Positions 11,340 through 23,104 of a DNA stretch of 64,000 nucleotides are shown in pieces. The stretch is from Adiantum capillus-veneris. Lineage: Eukaryota > Streptophyta > Polypodiopsida > Polypodiales > Pteridaceae. The translations under genes and the position numbers were made by a program. Location: positions 96,166,912 through 96,230,911 of the forward strand of contig CM043963.1 in NCBI GenBank assembly GCA_014529385.2, given 5' to 3'. Within the stretch, counting starts at the first letter, position 1, and every line of letters starts with the position of its first letter. A model generated the notes under the pieces. It searched no databases, was not told the origin of the DNA, and saw nothing but the letters and a program-made list of their open reading frames with translations.

Positions 11340-11940
11340 CAAGTATAGGAATTGGTAGACAAAGGGATGGTGAGACCTAGTTCCTCTCCCTTTTGTTCTC
11401 CAGTCCTTTTAGTGCAAAAGAAAGATCATACATATCGTATATGTGTGGACTATCGAGCACTAAACCATATCACTATCAAAAACAGATTTCCAGTGCCTCA
11501 AGGAGAAGATCTATTTGATAAGCTACAAGGCTCTACCTACTTCAGTAGGATTGACCTTAAAAGTGGCTATCATCAAATAAGGATATTGGATGAAGATATC
11601 TAAAGACCACGTTTCGGACAACGTTTGGTCTTTAGTCATGCCTTTGGGCTTGACTAATGCACCAGCTACATTCAATCATCTAATGGAGAAAATTTTTAGA
11701 CCTTATCGCAAATTCACTAGAGTGTTCTTTGATGATATCATCATCTACTCCAAGTCTTTGGAGGAACATAAGCAACATCTCCAAGTGATTTTTCAAGCAT
11801 TGAGGGAACAAACTTTTTCTCAACCTAAAGAAAAGCAAATTTTTCCTTCAAGAGATTCAATACCTAAGTCATATTATCTCTCAAGATGGTATCTGTATGG
11901 ATCCATCAAAGTTAGAGGTAATAAAATCATGGCCTAATCC
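11340..11940 (+). pseudogene. Chromovirus reverse transcriptase
   Basis: The frame 11352-11603 has DKGMVRPSSSPFCSPVLLVQ, RICVDYRALNHITIKNRFPVP and YFSRIDLKSGYHQIRI (palm A with its catalytic Asp), then a TAA at the end of DEDI. The domain resumes in the frame 11590-11937 with MPLGLTNAPATFNHLMEKIF (B) and RVFFDDIIIYSKSLEEH (C, Phe-Asp-Asp). All catalytic aspartates are still visible, but the stop and the frame change between A and B inactivate the enzyme. The thumb and connection continue in the frame 11897-12244 (RRFIGMCAYYRRFI). Confidence 0.9.
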
Positions 11941-12129
11941 AAGGAATCTACATGAGCTAAGAAGATTTATTGGTATGTGCGCATACTATAGACGCTTCAT
12001 AGCAAAATTCTCTCAAATAGCAAGACCACTACCTGACTTAACTAAGAAGAACGTTAAGTATGTATGGACTGCTAAGGATCAAAATGCTTTTGATATCTCA
12101 AGGAGAAGCTTACCTCCCAACCAATCCTC

Positions 12130-12765
12130 ATGCTTCCGGATCTCTCAAAACTATTTGAGGTCCAATGTGATGCTTGTGGTGATTGCCTTGGAGCAGTTTT
12201 GCTTCAAGAAGGGCATGCCATCGCATATGAGAGCCGAAGGCTAAATACGGATGAACGAGTCTTGGGCATTTATGAGAAAGAGCTTTTAGTTGTTCTACAT
12301 GCACTAGACACATGGAAGCACTACCTATTGGGGACTCCATTTATCCTACGAACCGACCACCAAAGTCTCAAGTATTTCATGACGCAAACCAAGCTTTCCG
12401 ACAAACAAATGAGGTGGGAAAATTTTCTTTCGCAATTTAATTTCCATATTTCTCACATTGCTGGTAAGCAGAATCAAGTAGCCAATGCACTTTCACGACG
12501 ACCAAAGGTTAATGCGGTGTCTATAGCTACTCACAATGATCTATCCTCTATGATAGATGAGTATGCTATTGACCCTGATTTTAGAGACATAATGTCAGCC
12601 CTTACTTTGGGGAAGAAAGAGGAACCATTCACCTTGCAGGATGGTTATCTTCTCCACGGAAATAGACTATGTGTTACCTATTCCCTTCGTAAGAAAGTTA
12701 TGTATGAATCCCATGCTCCTCTCTATGCGGGGCATAGAGGCATTCAACCTACTCTCCAAGAGTAG
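12130..12765 (+). pseudogene. Chromovirus RNase H and integrase N-terminus
   Basis: This is the longest readable pol segment. RNase H begins with LFEVQCDACGDCLGAVLLQE (first catalytic Asp), continues with YEKELLVVLHALDTWKHYL (Glu) and FILRTDHQSLKYFM (Asp), and ends HISHIAGKQNQVANALSRRP. The linker leads into the integrase zinc-binding region, MYESHAPLYAGHRGIQPTLQE, stopping at a TAG at 12763-12765. RNase H would remove template RNA during cDNA synthesis. The RNase H domain itself looks complete within this frame. Confidence 0.9.
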
Positions 12766-12769
12766 AGAC

Positions 12770-13526
12770 GTATTTTTATTGGCCTACCATGAAAGTGGAC
12801 ATACAAGAGTATGTTTCAAAATGTGTAGTATGCCAAAAGACCAAGTATGATAGAGGGAAGCATCCTGGATTACTCCAGCCATTGCCTATCCCAAATTCAC
12901 CATGGGAGACTCATATCCATGGATCTCATTTTTGGATTGCCCAAAGTCTATCCATGGGAATATGGGAATATGGACAATAGTCAACAGGTTTAGCAAGCAA
13001 GCACACTTTATTTCTGTCAAAAAGACTATTAAGGCACACCAAATGGCAACTCTCTATCACAGATTTTAAACACCATGGATTACCAACAGCCATCATGTCA
13101 GATAGAGATCCTATAATGACCAGTAATTTCTAGAAAGGTCTCTTTGCAAATCTAGGAACAAGATTGAATTTCTCGTCAGCCTATCACCCACAAACAGATG
13201 GCCAAAGTGACATAGCCAATCTTACGATACTCGATCTACTCAAGGCTTATGTTACCAAAGTAGATCAACGCTCACAATGGAAAAAATACTTACCTCTTGT
13301 AGAGTATGCCTACAATAACACTGTACATACATCTACGAGAAAAGACCTTTTGAGATCATTGAGGGAAGACCTAAAATTCCCTTGCTACTCTAAGTATATG
13401 GGAAGATCTTCGCCGCCGATGAATATAGCCGAGACCCGCAAGAATCTTTTCAAAAGATTAAGGAGGCTATTTCCATATCTCAAGAAAGGCAAAAAGCTAT
13501 TGTTGACAAGCACAAAAGGGCCTTAA
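12770..13526 (+). pseudogene. Chromovirus integrase core
   Basis: The cysteine half of the zinc finger is at 12789-12860 (YVSKCVVCQKTKYDRGKHPG). The core is spread over several frames: the first Asp region near 12915, SDRDPIMTSNF then a TAG in place of Trp near 13130, and the YHPQTDGQSD block that holds the catalytic Glu region in other members (the residue after GQS is Asp here rather than Glu). It ends with KKYLPLVEYAYNNTVHTSTR. Multiple stops make it non-functional. Confidence 0.85.
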
Positions 13527-14005
13527 TGTTCAAAGAAAATCATTGGGTCTTACTCAAGTTTCCTAAGGCTCGATTAATGCAAACGACGAGCAAAAATCCT
13601 ATGGGCCATCAAGAGTATTATGCTAAGCTAGCAAAAAGATACTATGCATATGGTCCTTTCCAAATCTTGAAGCCTATCAATGAGATGGCCTACCAACTCA
13701 AATTGCCCAACCATTGCCTCATACACAATTCTTTTCATGTGAGCCTACTCAAGCCCTACAAAGGAGAGCCACCAAGTGAACCAATTATTGAAGACCCTCC
13801 CAAAGTTGAAGACCAAGAAGAGGTGCTACAAGCCGAAGCTATCCTCCAGCATGAAGACAAGGTACTTCGACATGGTAAGATTATCCGCCGACGGTATCTT
13901 ATTAAGTTCAAAAATTATCCTTTTGAAGATGCTAGATGGATGTAAGGAATACAGCTTAAGGATAGTATGAACCTTGTCAATGCTTACAATGCTACATTAG
14001 AGTAA
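13526..14005 (+). pseudogene. Chromovirus integrase C-terminus and chromodomain
   Basis: After an SH3-like tail (YYAYGPFQILKPINEMAYQL, NSFHVSLLKPYKGEPP) comes a chromodomain: QAEAILQHEDKVLRHGKIIR, then RRYLIKFKNYPFEDARWM. A TAA at 13943-13945 replaces the glutamate codon expected after Trp-Met, and the frame then continues as GIQLKDSMNLVNAYNATLE to a natural-looking TAA at 14003-14005. The stop therefore removes only the last helix. Chromodomains of this kind are thought to bind modified histones and guide insertion. Confidence 0.8.
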
Positions 14006-14365
14006 GCAAATGTACAAATTTCTTTTAAATGACCCATGTTTTTTACTTATAAGACTAGTTCTCTTTTTAATTGTGCACAAATTTAAATAGTATGCATGCT
14101 TAGAATCATGTTTGTGATGACGACGTCTCTCAAACACCAAGTAGAATTTGTCACTCTAGTTTGAAAGAATGAAATGGACTAAAGAGCAGACATGCTTATG
14201 GCAGCTATGTCTCCCAATCACCAAATGGATTAGTCATCCATCTCGGAAGGATGTCGTGCGGTAAAAAAGGAATCCTCTATCCGCTAAGTAAAATTGACTA
14301 ATGACCAAGGCTTTATCTCTTCTACCTCATAGTCAGTGATGACTATGATTTCAAGAGAGAGGTAA

Positions 14366-15957
14366 TGTCATAAAATCTAATTTCTAACCAACCCAAATGA
14401 TTTTCTCATATTAAACTGATTACTTAATGTGGGAAATAAACGGGAACAAGGGTTAAGATATAGACATGTGCTTATAGATCTATCTCAACATCGAGCCAAT
14501 GGTAAAGGGGCCCAACTGAGAGATGGTCTATCAAAGAGAAAGGCTAACCAATGGAGCATAAGACCTTAGGGTTAGCTTCATTGAAGACCTCCAATAATGA
14601 GTGTAAAAGTCCTTTGACCTTAGGTAAGCTAGGGTTGTGCTTGAAGTCAGAACCCAGACCAAGATTAAGGTGCTTGTCATGCTTGTCATGCTTGATGATT
14701 GAGGTGCTTGATGCTTGAGGTGCTTGTCATGGTTGAGATGCTAGGGCTGTACTTGAGGTGAGAACCCAACCCAAGCTTGAAGTGCTTAAGGGACAAGCTT
14801 GTGGTGGGAATTGGGCCTCGGCTTGAGGGGCTTGAGGTGTCAACAATTAAATAATATCTAATTCCTACAAGGAGGGGGCAAGCCCTACATGAGGGAGGAT
14901 GAGAGAGAACATACACACACTCACACAAGGCATGTCTAGTACAAAGAAAGCAAAGAGGACACTTGTCAAGTTCCTCCTCATGGTGCCCTCATGGTGTGCC
15001 TGAAGCCTATTGGTTGGCCACCCAAGGGGTCCAATGATAATTTAAGAGAGTTAATTAATTGTCTTTGCATTTATCAAGTCCTCTCTCTCAAAGGGAAAAG
15101 GGGGACACTTGTCCCAAAGCTACCCTTGCTGCTTGTAATGCCTCCTGCTTGTGATTGGCTAGGCCTAGAGGGGTCCAATGAGCTTCAAGCATGAACTACA
15201 AGGGGGGGTCGACCAAAGCAAGCTAGGGGGTTTCTTAGGGGGTATACTCTCCCACACACATTCACACACACTCTCATTATGCAATGTAATGCAAGAGCTC
15301 CCTCTCCTTCTCCAAGCAAGTAGAGGTTGAGAGCCTACACCAACACTCTTGTCTATGGAGTGCAAATCCAACCAAGAGCCATGCTTCAATGCTTAAGCTT
15401 TCCATCTTCTCCATCTTCATTAATATGCTACTATGTATTCTAACAAGAAGTGTTATAATAAGTGAGGAACTAATTCTTTCTCCTATGAAATGTTTCTTCT
15501 TCCTCTTCCCTACCCTCACTCCCTGCTAGCTCTCTCCACCTTCGAAGATGTTTGAGGTCTGGGGACTGAGGCTTGGGATAGTTAAAGCTTTCTTCAAAGT
15601 TTATGGTATGTTTGTGATGCATGAAGCTTTCCATCTTCATTGCATCACCTAGGTCACAAGGAACACAAAGATTGGATTGTAACAAGTCTCTCTTAATGGG
15701 AGAAATCATAATACAAATGCCTCTTGGAGGGGGTCCGGGAGGGGGGACCGGGTCTGCATAAATCCGATCCTCAACTATTGTCATGTTCTCTAAATTCTCT
15801 CTCTGGCAAAAGTATTGTTCATGCCAAGTTAACTAATTGCTATGATTATGTTGCTATCTTCAATTATGTTCACCCGCTATGCTCACAAAGTAATTTCTCA
15901 AAAGTACTCTCATTAATTTCCGCTACTCTCAAGTTAAATAGGCCAATTCCATTACAA
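14366..15957 (+). repeat. Right LTR of chromovirus
   Basis: A purine-rich tract (CAAGAGAGAGGTAA, 14352-14365) immediately precedes TGTCATAAAA, a typical LTR start. The LTR ends CCATTACA at 15957, so it has TG...CA ends. Its part from 14739 onwards aligns with the left LTR. Within U3, 14630-14690 and 14739-14800 are diverged repeats of one another (AGCTAGGGTTGTGCTTGAAG against TGCTAGGGCTGTACTTGAGG), so U3 carries an internal duplication. Confidence 0.75.
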
Positions 15958-17720
15958 TGTCCCTCATCAGTATCTTTGACTTTGATAACCACGTTATCAA
16001 GGTCTTCAAGCGTTGGAACACCACCTTGAATCCACACCTGTGCCTTTTGAATTTTCGTTCTCGTCGCTTCTTTGCATCTTTTTATTGAATGTTGCCCCAT
16101 CAATGACACATGGATGCTAACCCTCTTGGTTAATCCAGCTTCTTTGTTTATTTGAGCAAGACAAGCCTTGTCTGATACTTTATAATGATGTTCATCTGTT
16201 GTTCCACTTGAGACAAGGTTGTCTCATTTGATGTGCTTGAAGTAATAGTAGACCGCCCACCGGCTACAAGGAGGCCAAGAAGAGACATCGTTGGAAAAAG
16301 GTTTCTTTTCCAACATATAGCCACCAAATCTCTGAGGTAGTCAAATGATAACCCGTGTTTTCTCATGCCAATGCACCATTCTATCTCAACTGCACAAATG
16401 GCGGCACTCCCTTCCAAGCGTTTTTAATACCTTGAGGGACAATGGGATGCACCCAATATTCTATGTGTGAAGTTTTCAAGGTTTATGATTGCAATCGCAA
16501 GCAGAGCTGTTATGGGCTTGTAGTTGGATAGAGGGAGAGAGAATCTCTCATTTTATTCCACCTTTTTAGGCTCATCAAATCTCTCATGTCATGTGCTTTC
16601 AGAATTGAAAGCGACATTGTGACGATCGTAGCCAAATCCTTCACCATTAAGACCCATACAACTTCTCATCAAATGAGAAGAATGCCTCTGATAAGTATTG
16701 TAATGCATCTAAGGAATCAAGTCCTCATCAACATTAAGCGATGGATCCATACAAGCATCCATCTCAGCCCCAAGAATATGGTCTTCCAAAAAGCCATATT
16801 GATTTAGATCATCAACGCTCGATTCACCCTCAGTAATCTTGGCAAAACCAAGTTATTCAACTGAAGATTGGTTGCATTGTTGGATTGATACACCTACAAA
16901 AACACAACACAAAGTGATTGGAAAAATAATGGAGGAACTTGCTTTAGAGGCTCGTTGCAACACATGCACACATGGGAGAGGCATTTGTAGACAAACGGGT
17001 CAAAAGGAAAGACTAGTTCAAAAGTGCAAAAACCTGGTTGACATGCCCGCCAAAATTCATTGTGTGTAGCCTCGTCAAAGGGAATTGTTAAGTTCTTAGA
17101 CTGTCCTCTCTCAGACTCCATGGCACCCCTCCCATCAACATTGGCTAGCTATCTTTCTACTATTCTAATTTCTGAGATAGGCATACTCTACATCCAACCC
17201 CATATTTTACTGGCAAATTGATCTCTGAAAATGGGTGATCTGCCTAAATGTATCAACAAGCAAGGTGGTATTGCACTCCAAGCACAAGACAGTGTTCTTG
17301 TACAGGATCGTCCCGTAGGTGCACGCATTTTTTGCAAACTCCAGCCGTTTAACAAATGCATGGTTGCCACGCAAAAGCAATCGCCCCTCCACCTCAGCCA
17401 AGATTCGGCTCGGTCAGCCTTGCCCACCTCAAAATCCCGTGCCACATCAGCAAGTGTGTGCGAGTTTCCTAATCATGTGTGAGTTTACTTTTTGTGATGA
17501 TGTGGAGCACATAAATCTCCTCTTCCTTTGTGCCGCGGTTCTCTACCCTTGATCCCACCACTTTGCCTTTCCTCAACACCCTGTGTTCTTTAGTCATAAG
17601 GACTATCCCACCGCACTTGACTGGCATGGAAGTAGTAGCCTTGTTTTGCATTGTGAGATCGATCCTCTTATTTACAAGGCCATCCCCTAAATCGTATTGG
17701 TAGGACATATGGGCAAGTAC
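15958..17720. other. Unrecognised sequence with scattered minus-strand frames
   Basis: Several minus frames of 64-89 codons follow one another (17708-17469, 17445-17188, 17121-16894, 16417-16148, 16109-15870). Their composition is protein-like, with phrases such as NKRIDLTMQNKATTSMPVKC and LEFAKNACTYGTILYKNTV, but I do not recognise a family. It could be a decayed host gene or an old retroelement. The flank directly abuts the chromovirus LTR. Confidence 0.3.
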
Positions 17721-17935
17721 TCGACCTCAGAGGGAATGCAATGGGACCTTGATAACGTACTCGATAAACATTACAACCCCACCTCTACTTTACATATAAT
17801 GTTTTGTAATTGTTGAAATTTCATTTTTTCGGAGCCCTCCCAACTTTGCCGTACACACTTGATGGTTAGACTCCAAAATGGAGCACTCAGCATGCAATGA
17901 GAGCCTTGACATTGACATGTTAAAAAACTAACAAT

Positions 17936-18200
17936 AATGATTTGCTCATCAGTTGGTTGAGCCTTCGTGATGTAACCCCAAGGTTGAGGATTCAAGCCTC
18001 AACACTCATGGGCTGCGCTCGACCAATGTTACCTAGTACCAACATTCCGCATCAAGAAAGTCGTTCCCACGGTATGGCCACTTGTAGATGTGATGTGCAA
18101 GTGATGTGCAACTCCAGTTGTAAATACATAGATATGTATAAAGTTCTCCCTACCACCGTCTTCCCTTGTGTTGATGTGTAAATTAAAAGAAAATTTAATA
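17936..18200 (+). mobile_element. tRNA-derived SINE-like element
   Basis: A TGCTCATCAGTTGG A-box-like sequence at 17943-17956 and a GGATTCAAGCC B-box-like sequence at 17988-17998 have the spacing of an RNA polymerase III internal promoter. No tRNA cloverleaf is evident, so this resembles the head of a tRNA-derived SINE. The body runs to an A-rich end near 18180-18200. I could not find a convincing target duplication, so the borders are approximate. Confidence 0.5.
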
Positions 18201-18204
18201 ATTA

Positions 18205-18916
18205 ATTAATCATATCAATGTTCTCCCTTGTTCTCTTAGGCATGTTCTAGGAGGGCAAAAAATGAAATGAGCTCTAGAAGGCCAAAATGTCAAATGAGCC
18301 TAGGGAGGTAGTGCCCTAATTTAAGCTTGAGCATTGCCAAAAATAAGAGGAGTACCTTTAGCCTTCGTGTTTTTTCAAGCCCACTTGAGGGGCATGTGTC
18401 CAACATCAGAAGATGATCACCTTTAGCCGTTAAATTTTTTTGGAATGCATAAGACCTTAGTAAAGGGCTGCCTTTTGGGTGGCAACAAACTTTTTTTTTG
18501 CTATTTAAATGACCCCTTTGAAAGAGGGAGGTTCACAAAAGTCAATACCCACCATTGGTTTTCAATCATTATTTTTTATGCTTTTAGAATATATGGTAAT
18601 CTAAATAGTTCATTGTTACACTTGTTTTCAAAAGTACATAATATTTTATTGTGATAACAAATGTTTTAAAATATTAGTGTCATTTTCTTGTTTTCCCTCT
18701 CGCCTCTTACTATTAAATTCGTCTCAAAATAACCTTATGTAGATCATAGTAGACTTTCACCTTGTTTCAAGATCACTTGCTCAACACTGCGTACCTTTTA
18801 GGTTTTATCACTAACTCTTTTATTGGGTCTTAGCAAGCCAAAAACCTCATACAGTTGTGACAAGTAGCTTTTCAATTGTCTGGCAGCTAGCTAGAGTTTT
18901 ACGTCCATGACTTTCC
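18205..18916. other. No recognisable gene
   Basis: AT-rich sequence with no frame above 70 codons that shows a motif. It forms the left flank of the SINE insertion at 18934. Confidence 0.5.
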
Positions 18917-18933
18917 AAACATTGAGGGCAATG

Positions 18934-19309
18934 TCCCCAAAGAGTTGGTCTAACGGTAAGGCTTTGGCCTCTCAACGTACAGGTTGTGGGTTCAAATCCC
19001 CTGTTGAGTCACACTCTAGAGGGACACCTTGTGCTCACTCGGTGTTCACGTTGCTAGGGCTCTTGCCCTTGGACACTCGAGTGCATCCTCCTCCTAGGGT
19101 GGGTCACCCAAAGAGGAGGTTCCCAGCTGGTTGCTACGAGTTCTCTCCATCGTTTCTTGCATGTGGTGCATCAATTAGGTGGCCATGGTGATGCCTGCAC
19201 GTGGCTCTTGCCCAATGGTACGTGATCCTTGTCCAACCATGTAACATGGCTAATATTTGGAAGGGATAAGCACCTCTCCTGTGGGCCCTCTGATGTGTCG
19301 GGGAAAAAA
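18934..19309 (+). mobile_element. tRNA-derived SINE with perfect target duplication
   Basis: The element is flanked by identical 17-bp copies of AAACATTGAGGGCAATG (18917-18933 and 19310-19326), the mark of LINE-driven retroposition. Its head carries an A-box-like TTGGTCTAACGGTAAGG (18945-18961) and a B-box GGTTCAAATCC (18989-18999), and its 3' end is a run of A (from 19304). The 376-bp length is at the long end for plant SINEs. The perfect duplication implies a fairly recent insertion. Confidence 0.85.
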
Positions 19310-19329
19310 AAACATTGAGGGCAATGACA

Positions 19330-20985
19330 TTTCTAAGTGATGAACAAACCTAGAGACAGTAAATTAAGACTAAATTACCTTTCAATTCTTGTTGTATATA
19401 ACAAACTCCATCCATTTATTTACGAACTAATTTTTACTTTCAAGATACCAAGAACTAATTTCCCCCCTTCTTGTACTCTAGACTTCAAGTGACAAACTAG
19501 AATTGATACCCTTAACACCTTTGCAAGGAAAATGAGCACATGGGTACTTGACAAAGCATTGCAAAACATTTAAAAATAGCTTCTTGTATGACAAAGGTGA
19601 GAAATTTATGGATGTACATTGAGGAAAGTAAGAATAGTAGTTTCCATTCACACCATTTTTGACAGTTTGCAAAGCATACATCTTATTAGCTTTTCGGCCT
19701 ACCTAATCAGCATGATTAGGTAGGGTCCGTCTCATCAATTATGTAGCCGACATGTTTGATGGTGTAAGCACATCATAGTAACAGGGAATGGCCATTTTCA
19801 GGTCTCCGTTCCTCGTTCCCGTTCCCGTTCCGAATCCCCATTCTGTGTGTTTGGCGTGAGTATTCTTTAATAGGGAATGCATTGCACGCCCGTTGTCATG
19901 CCCCGCTCCGGATTCCTGTTCTGGAACTATGGCTCAGCACATTCCTCATTCCATATATGGCACGTATGTGAGGGCTTTTTTTTTTTCTCAGATCAGAAGA
20001 GGTCAATATTGGTTCCATGCAGCATTATTTTTCTTGCAGACCACATGGTTAGTTATTTTGTAACAAATAGTCAGCTCATGGTTTGCTAGACACTTCTACC
20101 AAGCATAATCTTGGTAAGCAAAAGTTTGTGTCTAGGAAGTGCAGTATGACACACTCTAGCATACATGTTCTTTACGACCGTTCCTGTGTACAAAATTGCG
20201 CCGAGGGGGAGAGAATCAATCGTCTATGCCATGAGGAGCGAAGCCCCTTGCACCCACCTTCCTCTTCCTACATCACCTCTAGGGCCTTAAAGCCACCAAC
20301 CTTGTGAAAGAGCTTGCCCTAGCCCTCTTTGAAGATGTTGCCTCTAAGGCGAAATTAGTAGCTTTAAAGCTGGAATCAAACTAACTTAATAGAAGTATTG
20401 AACCAGTGGGGAAGTTGAAACAACCTCTCCATTTTTCAAATCAATGCCCCTCCCTTGGTCATCAGGGACATACCATGGCCTATTTAGTTGTGAGGGGTGC
20501 ATACTAAGAGAACACATTCTAATGCACTCACGTGTTGGCTCTCAAACTACAGCATCTTTATCCCAGTATTAAAGAGTGCTCCAACTTCCCTTCTGTGTAC
20601 AAGGTATGGAAGTTTATGCTTTGGACATGCAAGGAAGAGAACTCGTCATACCGGCAAACGTGACCTAACCAAACCATGCAAAAGTGAAGGGATGCAACGA
20701 CAATCGCAACAAACTTTGAATGACAAGAATTGCTTGTGTGCTCCTACGCGTTACAGTTGCTTTTTTTTGGCGGGCATTTGACATAATTTTCAGTATTTTG
20801 ATCAGTTAAAATTTGAGCTACCTTTCAAAAATTACCCTAAACTACCATACTGCTTCATGTACATAATATCCATCCTAAAGATGACAAGCAATATGTGTGC
20901 ACAAATTAATATGACACATCAAGTCCCTCTTATCTAACCCTGCCTTATGAATTAGGTTGAAGGTTTGAGGGGTTGCACCTAGATA
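19330..20985. other. No recognisable gene
   Basis: About 1.65 kb with only short frames. At 19798-19840 the pentamer GTTCC/CGTTC recurs, followed by TGTGTGTTTGGCGTG, which is reminiscent of ends of Tourist/Harbinger MITEs, but I found no matching inverted end. Confidence 0.4.
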
Positions 20986-20992
20986 AAATTAG

Positions 20993-23004
20993 CTAGCTTG
21001 GCATTTCCCATGATGAGGCTGCTGCTTTCCATGTAGACAACGCATACAAAGTGCGCCCTCTCCACCCAAGTAAGAGATACTGCCTGTCTTCTGTGATCAA
21101 GTAGTCCTTATGCCAGCTTTTAAGCAACCCTTCCACTTGATGTACAGTGTTCGCATTCAAAGCTACCTGCTGCATGCCAGTTTCTTCTGAAATGGCCTGC
21201 CACTGCTTGTAATTCTCCACACGCCCAGACACTAGCAGCCCTTCGCATGCCACAACATTCACAATGGCCTTGCCTAGAACTTCACTCTCAAATACCAGCC
21301 TATCTTGACTGCCCCTTCCAATGAAAGTGTCAAGCACGTCGAAAATGCAGGCAAAGTGAGAAAGAGCTTCCTTGAAGCGAGCTGAGTAGAAGGGAGTACT
21401 ATAAGCACCGGACACAACACCCTGTATGAACACGTCTGGGCGGGCATCGCATATCTTCTTGAAGCTCTTTAGCCTCATAGGCCGTGGATCCAAAATGTCA
21501 TCCATGACAAACCGCAGAAAGCAAGTAGATATAGCCACAAATACCTCCCCTGGAAGCCTCTTTGGGGTCACAAACTCCTGCAGGCGTATGCTCCCCCGCG
21601 TCCCAACCCATGGAGTAAAATGGAAGGGAATCTTGAATGATGCTGCACACTTTGCTAATCTTTGACCAGTTTCCTCCAGTGCCGCAAAAATATCGTCAGT
21701 TTGGCCCGGTAGCATTGAGTAATGTGGGACCATATGTCCAATTAGAGAAACCTACAGACAAAGAAGGGCATGTTTAGCATACATGCCCCTTTACATAGTA
21801 GAAAGGATTATACATCGCAGAAGAATCACAGCTTTGACACGGAAAAAACATGTAGTGCGATGCGTAAACAAATGTGTGTACAAAGGACTCTCCATACCTT
21901 CGGCGGCCCTCCTGGCAGTGCAGCCAGCTTTTTGAAGAGTGATGGATACTGAATGCCAGACATTTGATGCTCAATGATGACCAATGTTGATGCTCCCTTT
22001 GCAACCCTCAGTATTGTCTCGTTCGAAAATAGATGAGATGCTTGGGTAAATGGGCAGCTTGATATGTACTTCATTTTGGCCTCCAAGATCTGTGTGAACG
22101 AGGGGCGGTGCTGATCCAAATGTCCCCTGTACAATGACCAACCTGTCCCTGCAAACCGCGCATACAAAGCCTTCACAAAGTAATATGCAAGACGCTCCGC
22201 TGCACTCCCATAAGGTGATGTTTGCTGCATCACTTTCCATGCTACGGCCTTGGCTGCATTTGTGTCATTCACACCAACTGCATATCCACATTGCAAAAGC
22301 ATGTCATAAAGTTCAATATACATAGGAAGTCCTGGCTTGCCAATCTTCATGTCACCAAACTCGTCATAATATCTTAGCTTGCTGATGCTCATGTCCGCAT
22401 ACTTATGAAATCTTGGCTTGCCGATGATCAAATTCTTCCGCGGTTTCAAAGCACTTCCTATTCTCTGCGCCTCATCATTGCCATTCACAGGCTTCTCAAC
22501 ATCAGAAACCTCATCTCTTTCTCTTTTGTGTAATATCGACGGTGGACTTAGCAGATATCTAAAGAGACCCACATCAAGGACCTTGCTTGGCATGCTGCGA
22601 GAGCTCTTTAAGCTATTCAAAAGAACGACACGATTGCCCTGCACAAGCTCCGTCGAGCATTTGGGCAAGCTTTCAAGGATGCTCACATCTTCTCGAGGTT
22701 GTGCGAGCAAACCCTGTTGTTTAGAGTTGCTGGGGGAGCTCCAATTCAAGTTTAAAGCGGGAGAGTCTTCTTTCAAGATGGCAGCAAATTCAGAGGCCTT
22801 GGTATGGAAGGCAAACAAATCACCGAAACTTGACAAGGAAGCACCTAATTGATCCTCTTGGTCGAAGAAATTCCGAAGGCAGGCAATTGATTCCTGAGGG
22901 GGAATATCATGACTCGAAAGTGTGGAGTGCAGAACATGTTCTCTCTGTGCTGAGAACGAGAACCCATCATTCTGCAGATTCTGAGCTTCATGAGTGTTTG
23001 TCAT
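20993..23004 (-). CDS. GRAS-family transcription regulator, copy 1 (2 exons, 621 aa)
   Basis: Exon 1 is 23004-21898 (369 codons) and exon 2 is 21751-20993 (252 codons plus stop). The 146-bp phase-0 intron has GT at 21897-21896 and AG at 21753-21752, and joins GGPPK to VSLIGH. The product is a plant GRAS protein, a nuclear transcription regulator. After a divergent N-terminal region (1-230) come the first leucine-rich region (231-340, SPYGSAAERLAYYFVKALYA), the VHIID region (LVIIEHQMSGIQYPSLFKKL, 341-360), the PFYRE region (DVFIQGVVSGAYSTPFYSAR, 475-494) and the SAW region (WHKDYLITEDRQYLLLGWRG, 582-601). The layout fits the SCL14/LISCL branch best. The VHIID core reads LVIIE, so the conserved Asp is Glu. 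The start is the first ATG after the CT-rich 5' leader and gives the best match to copy 2. Confidence 0.88.
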
Positions 23005-23012
23005 GGTGCATC

Positions 23013-23031
23013 CTCTCTCTCTCTCTCTCGT

Positions 23032-23079
<48 letters not shown>

Positions 23080-23102
23080 GCGCTCTCTCTCTCTCTCTCG
23101 TG
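23013..23102 (+). repeat. (CT)n tract in GRAS copy 1 leader
   Basis: An interrupted CT microsatellite (GA on the coding strand) lies directly upstream of the GRAS start codon at 23004. GRAS copy 2 has a shorter CT-rich stretch at the equivalent place (63248-63273), so the tract predates the duplication and expanded in copy 1. Confidence 0.9.
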
Positions 23103-23104
23103 CG

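Larger units (their letters stand above)
7564..15957 (+). mobile_element. Ty3/gypsy chromovirus, decayed, with both LTRs
   Basis: The element is read on the plus strand: left LTR, tRNA-iMet primer site, gag, protease, reverse transcriptase, RNase H, integrase, chromodomain, polypurine tract, right LTR. The chromodomain after integrase places it among chromoviruses, whose chromodomain is thought to steer insertion to particular chromatin. Every coding domain carries stops or frame changes. The bases flanking the two LTRs (AAGGA on the left, ATGTC on the right) are not a target duplication, as expected if the left LTR has lost its 5' end. Confidence 0.9.

Noticed and set aside
7564-15957. Target duplication for the chromovirus
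   Set aside because: The flanks AAGGA and ATGTC do not match, and the left LTR appears truncated, so no duplication is claimed.
18934-19020. Possible genuine tRNA gene
   Set aside because: The A and B boxes are present, but no acceptor stem or cloverleaf can be formed, and the segment is part of a longer element with a poly-A tail and target duplication.
19780-19940. Possible Tourist/Harbinger MITE (CGTTCC pentamers, TGTTTGG phrase)
   Set aside because: No inverted partner end or TTA/TAA duplication could be found.
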